From the NCBI RefSeq assembly GCF_002847445.1, contig NZ_CP025430.1:3025001-3089000 (forward strand): a stretch of 64,000 nucleotides of DNA, written 5' to 3'. The notes under the pieces were generated by a model. It did no database searches, was not told where the DNA came from, and saw nothing but the letters and a program-made list of their open reading frames with translations. Positions 53,517 to 62,332 of the stretch are shown here, one piece after another. The position numbers were made by a program, and so were the translations under genes. How positions within the stretch are numbered: the first letter of the stretch is position 1; each line of letters begins with the position of its first letter. The DNA comes from Paracoccus zhejiangensis. Lineage in GTDB: Bacteria > Pseudomonadota > Alphaproteobacteria > Rhodobacterales > Rhodobacteraceae.

Positions 53517-54058
53517 CGCGTCAGACACTCCCTCAGTTTGATCAGGCTGCGTCTGAGCCAGCTGCGCATGCTGTTGAGGGGCAGATCGAACCGTTCGGCC
53601 AGCTCGAGATAGCTTTCGCCCTCGACATAGGCGAGGCGGACGGCGCGGGCCTTGTCGGGATCAAGCTCGGCAAGGCAGGCCTCGATCCGCTGGCCCTCGG
53701 CGCGCATCACGGCCGTCGCCTCGGGGCCGGGGCGGTCGTCGGCGATGTGCTTTGCCGCGTCCAGATCGCCGCCGCCTGGCTTGCGCCTGCGCAGCATGTC
53801 GATGGCCATGTTGCGCGTCACCGCGTTCAGCCAGGCATGGGGGCTCGCCACCTGCGGGGTGTAGCGGTCGGCATTGTGCCAGATCTTGACGAACACCTCC
53901 TGCAAGGCATCTTCCGCCTCTTGTTGATCCTTGAGGATACGCAGGCAGAGGCCGAAGAGTTTCGGGGAGACCTGCCGATAAAGCTGCCGGAACGCTGCCC
54001 GGTCCCTCAGGGCGATCCGCGCCAGCAGGTGCTCCAGCTCTGCTGTATCGGCGGTCAT
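53513..54058 (-). CDS. ECF-family RNA polymerase sigma factor
   Basis: The 181-aa protein has region 2 (about 20-85: FRQLYRQVSPKLFGLCLRIL, EAEDALQEVFVKIWHNA, AWLNAVTRNMAIDMLRRRK) and region 4 (about 130-180: VRLAYVEGESYLELAERFDLPLNSMRSWLRRSLIKLRECL). No extra domain is present. ATG 54058 is taken because the family begins here; a longer frame runs across the divergent promoter region. It is coupled to its anti-sigma factor and divergent from a lipid-modifying operon that is probably its target. Confidence 0.9.
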   Translation of the reverse strand: MTADTAELEHLLARIALRDRAAFRQLYRQVSPKLFGLCLRILKDQQEAEDALQEVFVKIWHNADRYTPQVASPHAWLNAVTRNMAIDMLRRRKPGGGDLDAAKHIADDRPGPEATAVMRAEGQRIEACLAELDPDKARAVRLAYVEGESYLELAERFDLPLNSMRSWLRRSLIKLRECLTR

Positions 54059-54145
54059 CCATCGCTCCGGTCTGATCGAGGGTAAGATGCCGCAGCGCGG
54101 ATCAGGCCGCAAGCCGTCGCGGTGCTTCACGAAAGCGTGATCACT

Positions 54146-54173
54146 GCAACCAACCGGGCCGGTTCCGGCGTAT
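54146..54173 (+). promoter_or_regulatory. Candidate ECF-type promoter of the FAD/CFA operon
   Basis: GCAACC (54146-54151) and CGTAT (54169-54173) are 17 bases apart, similar to the -35 and -10 elements used by many ECF sigma factors, and point toward the gene at 54276. A GGAACC on the opposite strand in the same interval could serve the sigma gene. No start site is known, so this is a motif-based guess. Confidence 0.3.
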
Positions 54174-54275
54174 CTCATCAAAGGCTTGGAAAGGGACGAG
54201 ATGGACGATCCGAACGGCGCGACGGCAGAGTGCGCCCCTGCATCCTGTCCGAAACCCGAAGTGCGGGGGTAATGC

Positions 54276-55562
54276 GTGCACGCGCCGGAACGACACCGCA
54301 TCGCGATCATTGGCAGCGGCATTTCGGGTCTGGGGGCCGCATGGCTTCTGGATCCGCATCACGATATCACCCTGTTCGAGCGCGAGCCGCGCGTCGGTGG
54401 GCACGCACGCACCGTCCGGGCCGAAGGGGTGGAGGTCGATACCGGCTTTATCGTTTGCAACCGGCGGACCTATCCACTGTTCGTGCCGCTGATGCAGCAT
54501 CTGGGCGTGGCGCTGGAACCTAGCGACATGTCCTTCTCGGCCAGCTTCGACGGCGGGCGCTATGAATATGGCACCTTCTCGACACGGGCGATGTTCGCGC
54601 AGCCCTTGTGCCTGGTGGATGCGGGGCATTGGCGGTTGATCCGGGATATCCTGCGCTTTTTCCGCCATGCACCCGGCCATCACGCGCATCAGGGCAGCAT
54701 CGGCGACCTGATCGGGTCCCTGCGGCTGGGTAGCGAGTTCCGCGACCGCTTCCTGCTGCCGATCTCGGGGGCGATCTGGTCGACGCCGACCGCCGACATG
54801 ATGCAGTTCCCGGCCAGCGCCTTCGTCCGGTTCTTTGACAATCACGGGCTGTTATCGGTGAACGGACAGCCGCAATGGCTGACGGTCAGCGGCGGCTCGC
54901 AATCCTATGTCAGCGCGATCCTGTCGCGCCTCAGGGGCGATCTGCGGCTGTTCTGTCCGGTCCGTTCGGTGCGACGCGAGGCCGAGGGCGTCACCGTGAC
55001 CAGCCCGCAGGGGGACGAGCGCTTCGACCGGGTGATCTTTGCCACCCATGCGCCACAGGCGCTGGCGATGCTGGAACGCCCGGACCCGGAGGAGGTCGCC
55101 ATCCTTGGCGCGCTGCGCACGCAGGCCAACCGGATGGTGCTGCATTCTGATCCCCGGCTTATGCCGCGGCGGCGCGCGGCCTGGGCCTCGTGGAACTATG
55201 TCACCCGTGGCGCGATCCCGGCCACGGATCGGCCGATCAGCCTGTCCTACTGGATGAACCGGCTGCAGAACCTGACCACGCCGCGCCCGCTGATCGTGAC
55301 GCTGAACCCCGAGATCGAGCCGATGCGGGTCCATGACGAGGCCAGTTTCGCGCATCCGCAATTCGACGCCGCCGCGATTGCCGCGCAGGGGCGGCTGGAC
55401 AGCATCCAGGGGCGCGGCGGAGTGCATTACGCCGGCGCATGGACCCGCTATGGCTTTCACGAGGATGGCTTGCTGTCAGCCCTGCGCGTGGCGCAGGCGC
55501 TGGGGATCGACTGGCCCCTGGGACCCGATCCCTGGGCCCTGCCGAAACAGGTCGCCGCATGA
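54276..55562 (+). CDS. FAD/NAD(P)-binding amine oxidase-like protein of stress operon
   Basis: The 428-aa protein has IIGSGISGLGAAWLL (10-24), the REPRVGGHARTV FAD loop (about 37-48), a VRSVRREAEGVTVTS segment and a C-terminal GVHYAGAWTRYGFHEDGLLSALRVAQAL FAD contact. Such proteins sit next to DUF1365 and CFA-synthase-like genes in photo-oxidative stress clusters of alpha- and gammaproteobacteria and are thought to act on membrane fatty acids. The start is a GTG at 54276. It overlaps the DUF1365 gene by four bases. Confidence 0.83.
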   Translation: MHAPERHRIAIIGSGISGLGAAWLLDPHHDITLFEREPRVGGHARTVRAEGVEVDTGFIVCNRRTYPLFVPLMQHLGVALEPSDMSFSASFDGGRYEYGTFSTRAMFAQPLCLVDAGHWRLIRDILRFFRHAPGHHAHQGSIGDLIGSLRLGSEFRDRFLLPISGAIWSTPTADMMQFPASAFVRFFDNHGLLSVNGQPQWLTVSGGSQSYVSAILSRLRGDLRLFCPVRSVRREAEGVTVTSPQGDERFDRVIFATHAPQALAMLERPDPEEVAILGALRTQANRMVLHSDPRLMPRRRAAWASWNYVTRGAIPATDRPISLSYWMNRLQNLTTPRPLIVTLNPEIEPMRVHDEASFAHPQFDAAAIAAQGRLDSIQGRGGVHYAGAWTRYGFHEDGLLSALRVAQALGIDWPLGPDPWALPKQVAA

Positions 55563-56350
55563 GCGTCGATCTGTGGGAAGGTGCATTGATCGATGCCGCG
55601 ATCTGGCACGCCCGTGCGGGCGATGTGGCGCGTCAGTTCAGCTATCACGCGCTTTATGCGGCGTTGCCGGTCGATGCGCTGGAGGATGGCCGCCTGCCGC
55701 TGTGCCCCGACCGTCCGGGTCTGTGGCGGCTCCGGCGGCGGGACTACGGGGCGCGCGACGGCAGCGCGCTGTCGGCGTTCATCCGGGCGCAACTGGCGCC
55801 GGTGGGCTTGGGCCATTGCATGAGCACGCTGGTGACGATGCCGCGCGGGCTTATCCATGGCTTCAACCCGGTCAGCTTTTGGCTGGCGCGCGACGAGGCC
55901 GGCCTGCGCGCGGTGCTGGCCGAGGTCTCGAATACCTTCGGTGAAAGCCACCTTTACCTCTGCCGCCATGCCGACAACCGGGTTATCACCCGCAGCGACC
56001 GGCTAACCGGCGAGAAGCTGTTCCATGTCTCGCCCTTCTTGCCGCGCGAGGGGTGCTATGTCTTTCGCTTCGATGCCGGGCCGGGGCGGTTCGGGGCCTG
56101 GGTCGACTGGTTCGGCGCGGGCGGGGGGCTGCGGCTGCAGACCTCGATGGTGGGGCCTGCGCGCGCCCTGACACGCGCCAGCCTGCGCCGCGCTGCGCTG
56201 TCGCATCCCCTGCAGCCGCTGCGCGTCAGCGGGCTGATCCATTGGCAGGCGGCGAAGATGGCGTCGCGCGGCATCCGTTATCGCCAGAAGCCACCGCAAC
56301 TTGCCCTGCGCGCGTCGCAGGCCAGCACCCCGGAGAATGACGATGTTTGA
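55559..56350 (+). CDS. DUF1365-family protein
   Basis: The 263-aa protein has the DUF1365 patterns WHARAGDVARQFSYHALYAALPVDAL (about 16-41), LIHGFNPVSFWLARD (about 98-112), VLAEVSNTFGESHLY (about 120-134) and KLFHVSPFLPREGCYVFRF (about 154-172). It is always found with FAD oxidoreductase and CFA-synthase-like genes in this cluster type. The biochemical role is unproven; involvement in modified fatty acid formation is inferred. ATGA overlap with the upstream gene supports co-translation. Confidence 0.87.
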   Translation: MSVDLWEGALIDAAIWHARAGDVARQFSYHALYAALPVDALEDGRLPLCPDRPGLWRLRRRDYGARDGSALSAFIRAQLAPVGLGHCMSTLVTMPRGLIHGFNPVSFWLARDEAGLRAVLAEVSNTFGESHLYLCRHADNRVITRSDRLTGEKLFHVSPFLPREGCYVFRFDAGPGRFGAWVDWFGAGGGLRLQTSMVGPARALTRASLRRAALSHPLQPLRVSGLIHWQAAKMASRGIRYRQKPPQLALRASQASTPENDDV

Positions 56351-57500
56351 CCAGCGCATCCGGTCGCAGTTCCTGCGCAGCCTCGACGGCATCCGCGCCG
56401 GCCAGCTGCGCCTGACCACGCCCGACGGTGCCGAGCGGGTCTTTGCCGGCGCAGTGCAGGGGCCGGCTGCAGCCCTGACCATCCATGACTGGCGCATGGT
56501 GCCGGCGCTGGCGGCCAAGGGCGATATCGGGCTGACCGAGGCCTATCGAGACGGCTGGTGCGACACGCCCGACCTGACCGCGCTGCTGACCTTCGGCCTG
56601 ATGAACGAAGACGCGCTGGAGCATTACATCTACGGCAAGCCCCTGCAGGCGCTGGCCTTGCGCTTGCTTTACCTGCTGAACCGCAACACGAGGTCGGGAT
56701 CACGGCGCAATATCGCGGCCCATTACGATCTGGGCAATGAGTTCTATGGGCTGTGGCTCGATGAGACGATGACCTATTCCTCGGCGCTCTTTGCCGCAGG
56801 CGACGACCTGGCGGCGGCGCAGCATCGCAAATATGACCGGATCATCGACGGCTTGTCGGGCCGGTCCGGACGGCTGCTGGAAATCGGCTGCGGCTGGGGC
56901 GGCTTTGCCGAGCGCGCGCTGGAGCGCGGTGATTTCGCGCCCAAGGGGCTGACGCTCTCGGCCGAACAGGCCGCCTATGCCCGCGCGCGGCTGGGGCAGG
57001 GGGCCGAGATCGCTCTGCAGGATTACCGCGACGAGAAGTGCCGCTTTGAACACATCGTCTCGATCGAGATGTTCGAGGCGGTGGGTGAGAGGTTCTGGCC
57101 GGTCTATTTTGGCAAGCTGGCCGATGCGCTGACCCGGCAGGGCCGCGCGATGATCCAGACCATCACCGTCGCCGATCCCTATTTCGACCGCTACCGCAGC
57201 GGCGGCGACATGATCCGCAGCTTCATCTTTCCCGGCGGCATGTTGCCCTCGCCCCTGCGGTTCCAGTCCGAGGCCGAACGCGCCGGGCTGCGCGTCGATG
57301 ATGCCTTCGGCTTTGGCCGCGACTATGCCCGCACGCTTGCCCATTGGCTGGACCGCTTCGAGGCGCGTTATACCGAGGTGCGGGCGATGGGATTCGACGA
57401 GGCCTTCATCCGCGTCTGGCGGTTCTACCTGTCAGCCTGCATCGCCTCTTTCTCCGTCGGGCGGACGGATGTGCTGCAATACCGGCTGGCCCATGCGTGA
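56343..57500 (+). CDS. Cyclopropane-fatty-acyl-phospholipid synthase family methyltransferase
   Basis: The 385-aa protein has a CFA-synthase layout: an N-terminal lipid-binding domain, NIAAHYDLGNEFYGLWLDETMTYSSALF (about 120-147), the SAM motif LLEIGCGWGGFAERA (about 179-193), EMFEAVGERFWPVYF (about 240-254) and RYRSGGDMIRSFIFPGGMLPS (about 281-301). It transfers methyl from SAM to unsaturated acyl chains in membrane phospholipids. In Rhodobacter, related genes in the RpoE/ChrR regulon act in furan or modified fatty acid synthesis. ATG 56343 has GGAG eight bases upstream. Confidence 0.9.
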   Translation: MFDQRIRSQFLRSLDGIRAGQLRLTTPDGAERVFAGAVQGPAAALTIHDWRMVPALAAKGDIGLTEAYRDGWCDTPDLTALLTFGLMNEDALEHYIYGKPLQALALRLLYLLNRNTRSGSRRNIAAHYDLGNEFYGLWLDETMTYSSALFAAGDDLAAAQHRKYDRIIDGLSGRSGRLLEIGCGWGGFAERALERGDFAPKGLTLSAEQAAYARARLGQGAEIALQDYRDEKCRFEHIVSIEMFEAVGERFWPVYFGKLADALTRQGRAMIQTITVADPYFDRYRSGGDMIRSFIFPGGMLPSPLRFQSEAERAGLRVDDAFGFGRDYARTLAHWLDRFEARYTEVRAMGFDEAFIRVWRFYLSACIASFSVGRTDVLQYRLAHA

Positions 57501-57509
57501 GGCCGTCTG

Positions 57510-58241
57510 ATGAGCGAGCGCATCTGGATCATGGGCGCATCCGAGGGCATCGGTGCGGCGCTGGCCCGAGCATGGGCTACGCGCGGGGCGCGGCTGATCC
57601 TGTCGGCACGCTCGGATGACCGGCTGGCGGAACTGGCTGCAGCCTTGGGCGGGGCCGAGGTCCTGCCCTGCGACGTGACCGACCGCGAAAGCCTGGCGCG
57701 AGCGGCCAGCCAGATCGCCGCGGGCGGGCCGCTCGACAGGGCGGTGACGCTCGCCGCGCTTTATGATCCGGGCAAGGTGATGCAGATCGACCCGGATCGC
57801 GCCGGTCAGATCGTGACGGTCAACCTGACCGGCTGTTTCAATTTCGCCCGCGCGGCGGTCCCCTTGCTGCGACCGGGTGGCCAGCTGGCCTTGACCGGCT
57901 CGGTCGCGGGCTATGTCGGGCTTCCGCAGGGCCAGATCTATTCTGCAACCAAGGCGGGGGTCATCAATCTGGCCGAAAGCCTGCGGTCCGAACTGGTGCC
58001 CGGTGTGGATGTCAGGCTGATCAGCCCCGGCTTCGTCGCCACCCGGCTGACCGAGAAGAACGAGTTCGACATGCCCGCGCTGATGCAGCCCGAGGAGGCC
58101 GCGCAGGCAATCCTCCACGGCCTCGACCGGCGCGGCTTCGAGGCGCATTTCCCGCGCCGGCTGACCCTGCCGCTGAAACTGCTGCGCGCCTTGCCCTATG
58201 GGTTGGCGCTGCGTCTGACCAAGAGACTGGTGAGAGAATGA
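57510..58241 (+). CDS. SDR-family oxidoreductase of stress operon
   Basis: The 243-aa short-chain dehydrogenase begins IWIMGASEGIGAALARAW (5-22), has LTGSVAGYVGLPQGQIYSATKAGVINL (Ser about 130, Tyr-x-x-x-Lys in YSATK about 144-148) and an ISPGFVATRLTEKN loop. It follows the methyltransferase by nine bases and overlaps the TspO-like gene by four. In the Rhodobacter sigma-E regulon an SDR gene lies in the same set. Its substrate is not known. Confidence 0.86.
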   Translation: MSERIWIMGASEGIGAALARAWATRGARLILSARSDDRLAELAAALGGAEVLPCDVTDRESLARAASQIAAGGPLDRAVTLAALYDPGKVMQIDPDRAGQIVTVNLTGCFNFARAAVPLLRPGGQLALTGSVAGYVGLPQGQIYSATKAGVINLAESLRSELVPGVDVRLISPGFVATRLTEKNEFDMPALMQPEEAAQAILHGLDRRGFEAHFPRRLTLPLKLLRALPYGLALRLTKRLVRE

Positions 58242-58945
58242 CCCGATACCTGCCCCATCTGACGCTGCTCTTCGCCATCCTCTTCGCCCTGTCGCCCTTG
58301 GCCAGTGACGGCTTCAATGGCTTTACCCCGGACCAGTTTCCCGTGGTTCAGGACCGCTGGCCGGTGCAGCCTGCTGGCTGGGCCTTCTCGATCTGGGGAG
58401 TGATCTACCTGTGGCTGATCGCGGCCAGTGCCTGGGGCCTGTGGAAGGCACCGGCGGATGCGGGTTGGCAGGCGATGCGCTCGCCGCTGCTCATAAGCCT
58501 GGTCGTCGGAACGTTCTGGATCGCCGCCGCCAATGCCGCGCCGGTTCTGGCCACGGTGATGATCGTGGTCATGGCCGTGGCAGGGGTCATGGCCTTCCTG
58601 CGTGCGGGGCCGTCTGATCCGGTCTGGCAGGTAGGTCCGGTTGGGCTCTACGCGGGCTGGCTGACGGCGGCGACGGGCGTGGCGATTGCCGTGCTGCTCA
58701 GCGGCTATGGACTCCTGTCGGCGGGGCCGGCGGCGGTCGTGCTGATCCTCGCGGTGCTTGCCGTGGCGCTCTGGGTGCAGGCGCGACGGCCCGCGGCGCC
58801 AAGCTATGCTGTGGCCGTTGGCTGGGCGCTGGTCGGCATCGTCGCGTCCAATTGGGGGACCGAAACGCGCAATATCGCCCTGCTGGCCGGCGTCGGGATC
58901 GGACTGCTGGCGGCGCAGGGCCTGCTAAACGCGCGCCGGGGCTGA
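58238..58945 (+). CDS. TspO/MBR-like tryptophan-rich membrane protein
   Basis: The 235-aa protein has about six transmembrane helices and the Trp-rich features WPVQPAGWAFSIWGVIYLWLIAASAWGLW (about 42-70) and VGWALVGIVASNWGTE near 190-205. It resembles the longer TspO-like tryptophan-rich sensory proteins, which bind tetrapyrroles and influence oxygen or light responses. As part of this operon it probably serves the photo-oxidative stress response. It is coupled to the SDR gene by an ATGA overlap. Confidence 0.78.
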   Translation: MTRYLPHLTLLFAILFALSPLASDGFNGFTPDQFPVVQDRWPVQPAGWAFSIWGVIYLWLIAASAWGLWKAPADAGWQAMRSPLLISLVVGTFWIAAANAAPVLATVMIVVMAVAGVMAFLRAGPSDPVWQVGPVGLYAGWLTAATGVAIAVLLSGYGLLSAGPAAVVLILAVLAVALWVQARRPAAPSYAVAVGWALVGIVASNWGTETRNIALLAGVGIGLLAAQGLLNARRG

Positions 58946-58955
58946 TCCGCCCGCC

Positions 58956-59618
58956 TCACCACGCGATCCGCTTGCCCTTCCAGTCCCAGAACGTCCCGGT
59001 GTCATCGGGTGTAAGCCGGTCCATCACCGCTAGAAGGGCCTTGGCGGACTCGTCTGGCGAGATCGTCGGATGGCGGTCGGCATAGGCTGCGGACAGCCGC
59101 GTGGCCACCGTTCCGGGATGCAGGGCGACGACGATATGCTGTTTCTGCTTGCGGGCAATCTCGATGGCCGCGGTGCGGATGATCTGGTTCTGCGCCGTCT
59201 TGGCGGCCCGATAGCTGATCCAGCCGCCAAGGCCGTTGTCGCCGATCGACCCCACGCGCGCGGAAAGCGAGGCGAAGACCGCGCGCTGGCCTCTAGCCAT
59301 CAGAGGGCTGAAATGGCGCAGCAGCAGGGCCACCCCCGTCGCGTTCAGCGCGAAGTGCTGCGCCATGGCATGGGCATCGATCGCGGCGATGGTCGTTTCG
59401 GGCGCATGACCGTCGATCACCAGCGCGCCGGTGGCATTGAATATCAGATCAAAGCGGCGATCCGCCAGCATCGCGGCCGCGCTTGCCACGCTGGCCTGAT
59501 CGGTCAGATCCAGACTATCGCGGCGCGACAGCCCTGTCACCTCCACACCGTCCTGCCGCAGCGCCTCGGTCATTGCCGCGCCGATGCCGCCACTGTCGCC
59601 AATGACCAGCGCTCTCAT
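58956..59618 (-). CDS. SDR-family oxidoreductase
   Basis: The 220-aa protein begins MRALVIGDSGGIGAAMTEAL (NAD(P) motif 6-14), with a catalytic Ser in FASLSARVGS and Tyr-x-x-x-Lys in SYRAAKTAQ (about 145-153). It is shorter than the usual 250 residues but resembles the CsgA-type small SDRs. It runs convergent to the TspO-like gene (10-base gap) and is coupled to the DUF2177 gene by an ATGA overlap at 59615-59618. Confidence 0.85.
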   Translation of the reverse strand: MRALVIGDSGGIGAAMTEALRQDGVEVTGLSRRDSLDLTDQASVASAAAMLADRRFDLIFNATGALVIDGHAPETTIAAIDAHAMAQHFALNATGVALLLRHFSPLMARGQRAVFASLSARVGSIGDNGLGGWISYRAAKTAQNQIIRTAAIEIARKQKQHIVVALHPGTVATRLSAAYADRHPTISPDESAKALLAVMDRLTPDDTGTFWDWKGKRIAW

Positions 59619-60013
59619 GCCAGCCAGCGGGTGACGGTGATGCCCACCCAGGCCGAGAATCCGGTCAAGAAGCCGCCCCAGAGCGTGTCGGTAACGACCT
59701 GCTGCATCGACCAGTCGCGCAGGGTGGCGTAATTGGTGAATTCGTAGGTGCCATAGCACATCAACCCCAGCAGCGCCCCGCCGATCAGCGCCTTGACCGG
59801 CCGGTCCTCGGCCAGCGCCGGGATCGAGACGAAATAGAGTAGCCCGGCAATATAGGCCGCATAGAAGGCTGCAGCTGGCACCATCCGGAACGGATCGGCC
59901 AGCAGATCGCCGACATGACGCTCGAAAACGGGCCGGATGATCTGGGTGATGCCGACGATGTCGAGGGCCAGGAAAACGAGCAGGGTCGAGGCATAGAGCA
60001 CGGTGATCTGCAT
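59615..60013 (-). CDS. DUF2177-family membrane protein
   Basis: The 132-aa protein has four predicted helices and DUF2177 features (FLALDIVGITQIIRPVFERHVGDLL, then AFYAAYIAGLLYFVSIPAL and GLMCYGTYEFTNYATLRDW). It is often found with CFA-synthase, DUF1365 and ECF sigma genes in stress clusters, as here. The precise function is unknown. Confidence 0.86.
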   Translation of the reverse strand: MQITVLYASTLLVFLALDIVGITQIIRPVFERHVGDLLADPFRMVPAAAFYAAYIAGLLYFVSIPALAEDRPVKALIGGALLGLMCYGTYEFTNYATLRDWSMQQVVTDTLWGGFLTGFSAWVGITVTRWLA

Positions 60014-60191
60014 AGGTCACTCCAGTAGCAAGGGTGTCATTCCCACTACGCTTGCGAGGCGTCGAAAGTTGCCTGGCGCTACCCGGTTGCCGTCAGCATG
60101 CCGGGATGATCTTTGCTGGTCGAAGGCGTATCTGTTCAAGCTCGGTCGGGTGACCTTCGTCCTGCCGGGGGCAATATCAAGGTCACCCGGT

Positions 60192-60902
60192 TCAGAGCAC
60201 GGACCGTTCCAGACGCCCCTCTGGATCCAGCGTGTGGTTCCGGCCCCAGACCAGATGGGTGCGCATCGCATCGCTGGCCTCTTCAGGGCGCCCGTTACAG
60301 ATGGCCAGCACGACTTTTTCATGCTGCAGGGCATTGACGCTGAGGTGTTCGACCTGCCGTTGGTGGATGCGCCGAGACAGGCGGTACATCTTGTCACCCA
60401 GCTGCTGGAGCGTTCGCACCATTTCCTGGTTGCCATGGATTCGTGCCATGCAGTCGTGGAAGGCCAAATCCAGCTTGTGGTAAGTCAGTGTATCGCGTTC
60501 ACGGGCCGCGAGTTTCTGGGCCTCGATCAGTTCCTTCAGCTCCTTGCACTGCTCGGCTGTGACCTGATGGGCGACCTGCTGCGCGATATAGGGTTCGATG
60601 ACCAGACGCACCTCGAAGAAATCCATGATCTCTTCATGGGTGATCTGCGGCAGCCTGATCCCGGCCTTGGGGATGGACTCGACGATCCCTTCCGAGCGCA
60701 GGCGCTCGACGGCGGAGCGGACGGAGGCCAGACCCATATCCAGTTCAGCCGCCAGAAACCGCTCGGAAAAATAGCTCCTCGTGTCCTCTTCCCGAAACAG
60801 GAACTGCTTGATCGCGGTATAGGCCTGATCCTTCTGCAGCAGCTTGGCCGATGGCGCGGCGGTATCCGTGCCGACCGTGTTTCTTGCCTTGGTTGCGGTC
60901 AT
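60192..60902 (-). CDS. GntR-family regulator of acid-sugar operon
   Basis: The 236-aa protein has a winged helix (about 25-85: YTAIKQFLFREEDTRSYFSERFLAAELDMGLASVRSAVERLRSEGIVESIPKAGIRLP) and an FCD domain with metal-binding His (KLDLAFHDCMARIHGNQEM and ALQHEKVVLAI). It probably senses the acid sugar used by the operon. ATG 60902 is chosen over an earlier frame start at 60998 that would overlap the kinase. It is the last gene of the preserved operon. Confidence 0.85.
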   Translation of the reverse strand: MTATKARNTVGTDTAAPSAKLLQKDQAYTAIKQFLFREEDTRSYFSERFLAAELDMGLASVRSAVERLRSEGIVESIPKAGIRLPQITHEEIMDFFEVRLVIEPYIAQQVAHQVTAEQCKELKELIEAQKLAARERDTLTYHKLDLAFHDCMARIHGNQEMVRTLQQLGDKMYRLSRRIHQRQVEHLSVNALQHEKVVLAICNGRPEEASDAMRTHLVWGRNHTLDPEGRLERSVL

Positions 60903-60994
60903 GCTGGTCTCTTTTCGGCTGCTGCCACGCTGTCTCTGGCGATCATTCAAAAGCACGCTGCCCCCGGCATAAGCTCCACAGCCCGCCCGCGCAA

Positions 60995-62332
60995 TCATCC
61001 GAGGGCTTTGACGAACACGTCGGGTTCCCCCATTTGGCCGCCCTTCAACGCGACCTGCAACCCGTCAAAGGCAACGACAGTCGAATGGCATCGGCACAGC
61101 GGAGCGCCCTTGGTAAAGGGGTGGGCGACTTCCAGTGCGTCGACCGGCAATGCCTCGATCACCCGGCCCGAGGTGTCGCCCCCGGCAACGACGAGGCGGC
61201 GCAGGTCGAATTGCGGCACCGCCGCAAGGGCAAGCTCGCCAAGAAAGCGCCCAAGCCGATCCTGCGATTCGGCAAAGGGCACGTGGCGCTCGGCTGCGAT
61301 GGCGCTCAGTGCGCCATAGGCCGGGTCATCCACGGTGCGTGCGGCATAGACCAGAACGCCGCTGGCCCGGGCGAAACCGGCGCCGATCTGGTCAAGCAGA
61401 CGCTGTTGCTCTTGGTCCGCACCGTCGGTCGAGGTGGCCGCGACCACATCCATGCGGATCGTCACAAAGCCATTCGCTTCGGCAGAGGTGATCTGCTCGG
61501 CCGTCACGGGCGAGCAGCTTCCCGACAACACCAGCATCGCTTCGACCTGCGCTGCCGGCGGAAGCTCTGGCGGCGTTGCCGGCAACTGGCCGCTGTCGCG
61601 CCAATGGGCGACCAACGCGCTTTGCAGACCCGATGACGAGGCAGAGAACAGCCGCTCATCGGGCGCGGTCCAGACGATCTTGCCGGCCTGCGCCACGGTT
61701 TTCGGATCGATCACGTCGATAAGCACAGCAGGGCAGCCGTCCGGCAGCGTAGCGAGGTCGAAATCCTCCAGCGCGACAAGATCCACATTCGCGATGGGTC
61801 GGTCGGTCTGTGCCGCAAGATGCCGGCGCAGATCGGCCTCGTGCATCGGCGTCACCGGATGGCGGGACATGGTCGGGTGCCGGTCGATGCGGTGGTTCGC
61901 GCCGCCGCCGCTGGCAAACAGATTGCCGAAGGCCTGCCAGCGGCCAAGATGCGGTGCACCGACAATGATCGGTGACCAGCTGCCACCGACCATGGTGGTA
62001 CCGATATCAATGGCCTTTCCGATCGAGCCGGTCTCTGGCGCGGAATCGAAGGTCGAGCAGACCTTGTACTGCACGATCCTCGGATCAAGGCGCATCAGCG
62101 CCCGGAAGGCGTCGGGCAGATGCTGTTCCATCCACTCGGGGCTGCGCGCCCGAGAGGTGCCGGCGATCCCGACAACATCATATCCGTCGAAGCGTGCCAG
62201 CGTGTCTGGGTTAGGTACGCGGGTGAACAGCACCGTGCGCAATCCCGCGAAGGCCGTGACCTCCATCGCGTCGGTCGAGCCGGTGAAATCATCGCCGTAG
62301 AAGCCCAGCAGGATGCCGCTGTCTCTTTCCAT
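60995..62332 (-). CDS. Four-carbon acid sugar kinase family protein (DUF1537; OiaK/OtnK-like)
   Basis: The 445-aa protein has the DUF1537 signatures LLGFYGDDFTGSTDAMEVTAFAGL (about 8-31), VVGIAGTSRARSPEW and VCSTFDSAPETGSIGKAIDIG (about 94-114), and a C-terminal nucleotide-binding RRLVVAGGDTSGRVIEAL (about 382-399). The family phosphorylates acid sugars; OiaK, which acts on 3-oxo-isoapionate, is paired with RuBisCO-like proteins. It overlaps the RuBisCO-like gene by one base (ATG at 62332 on its last base), so both act in one pathway. Confidence 0.86.
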   Translation of the reverse strand: MERDSGILLGFYGDDFTGSTDAMEVTAFAGLRTVLFTRVPNPDTLARFDGYDVVGIAGTSRARSPEWMEQHLPDAFRALMRLDPRIVQYKVCSTFDSAPETGSIGKAIDIGTTMVGGSWSPIIVGAPHLGRWQAFGNLFASGGGANHRIDRHPTMSRHPVTPMHEADLRRHLAAQTDRPIANVDLVALEDFDLATLPDGCPAVLIDVIDPKTVAQAGKIVWTAPDERLFSASSSGLQSALVAHWRDSGQLPATPPELPPAAQVEAMLVLSGSCSPVTAEQITSAEANGFVTIRMDVVAATSTDGADQEQQRLLDQIGAGFARASGVLVYAARTVDDPAYGALSAIAAERHVPFAESQDRLGRFLGELALAAVPQFDLRRLVVAGGDTSGRVIEALPVDALEVAHPFTKGAPLCRCHSTVVAFDGLQVALKGGQMGEPDVFVKALG

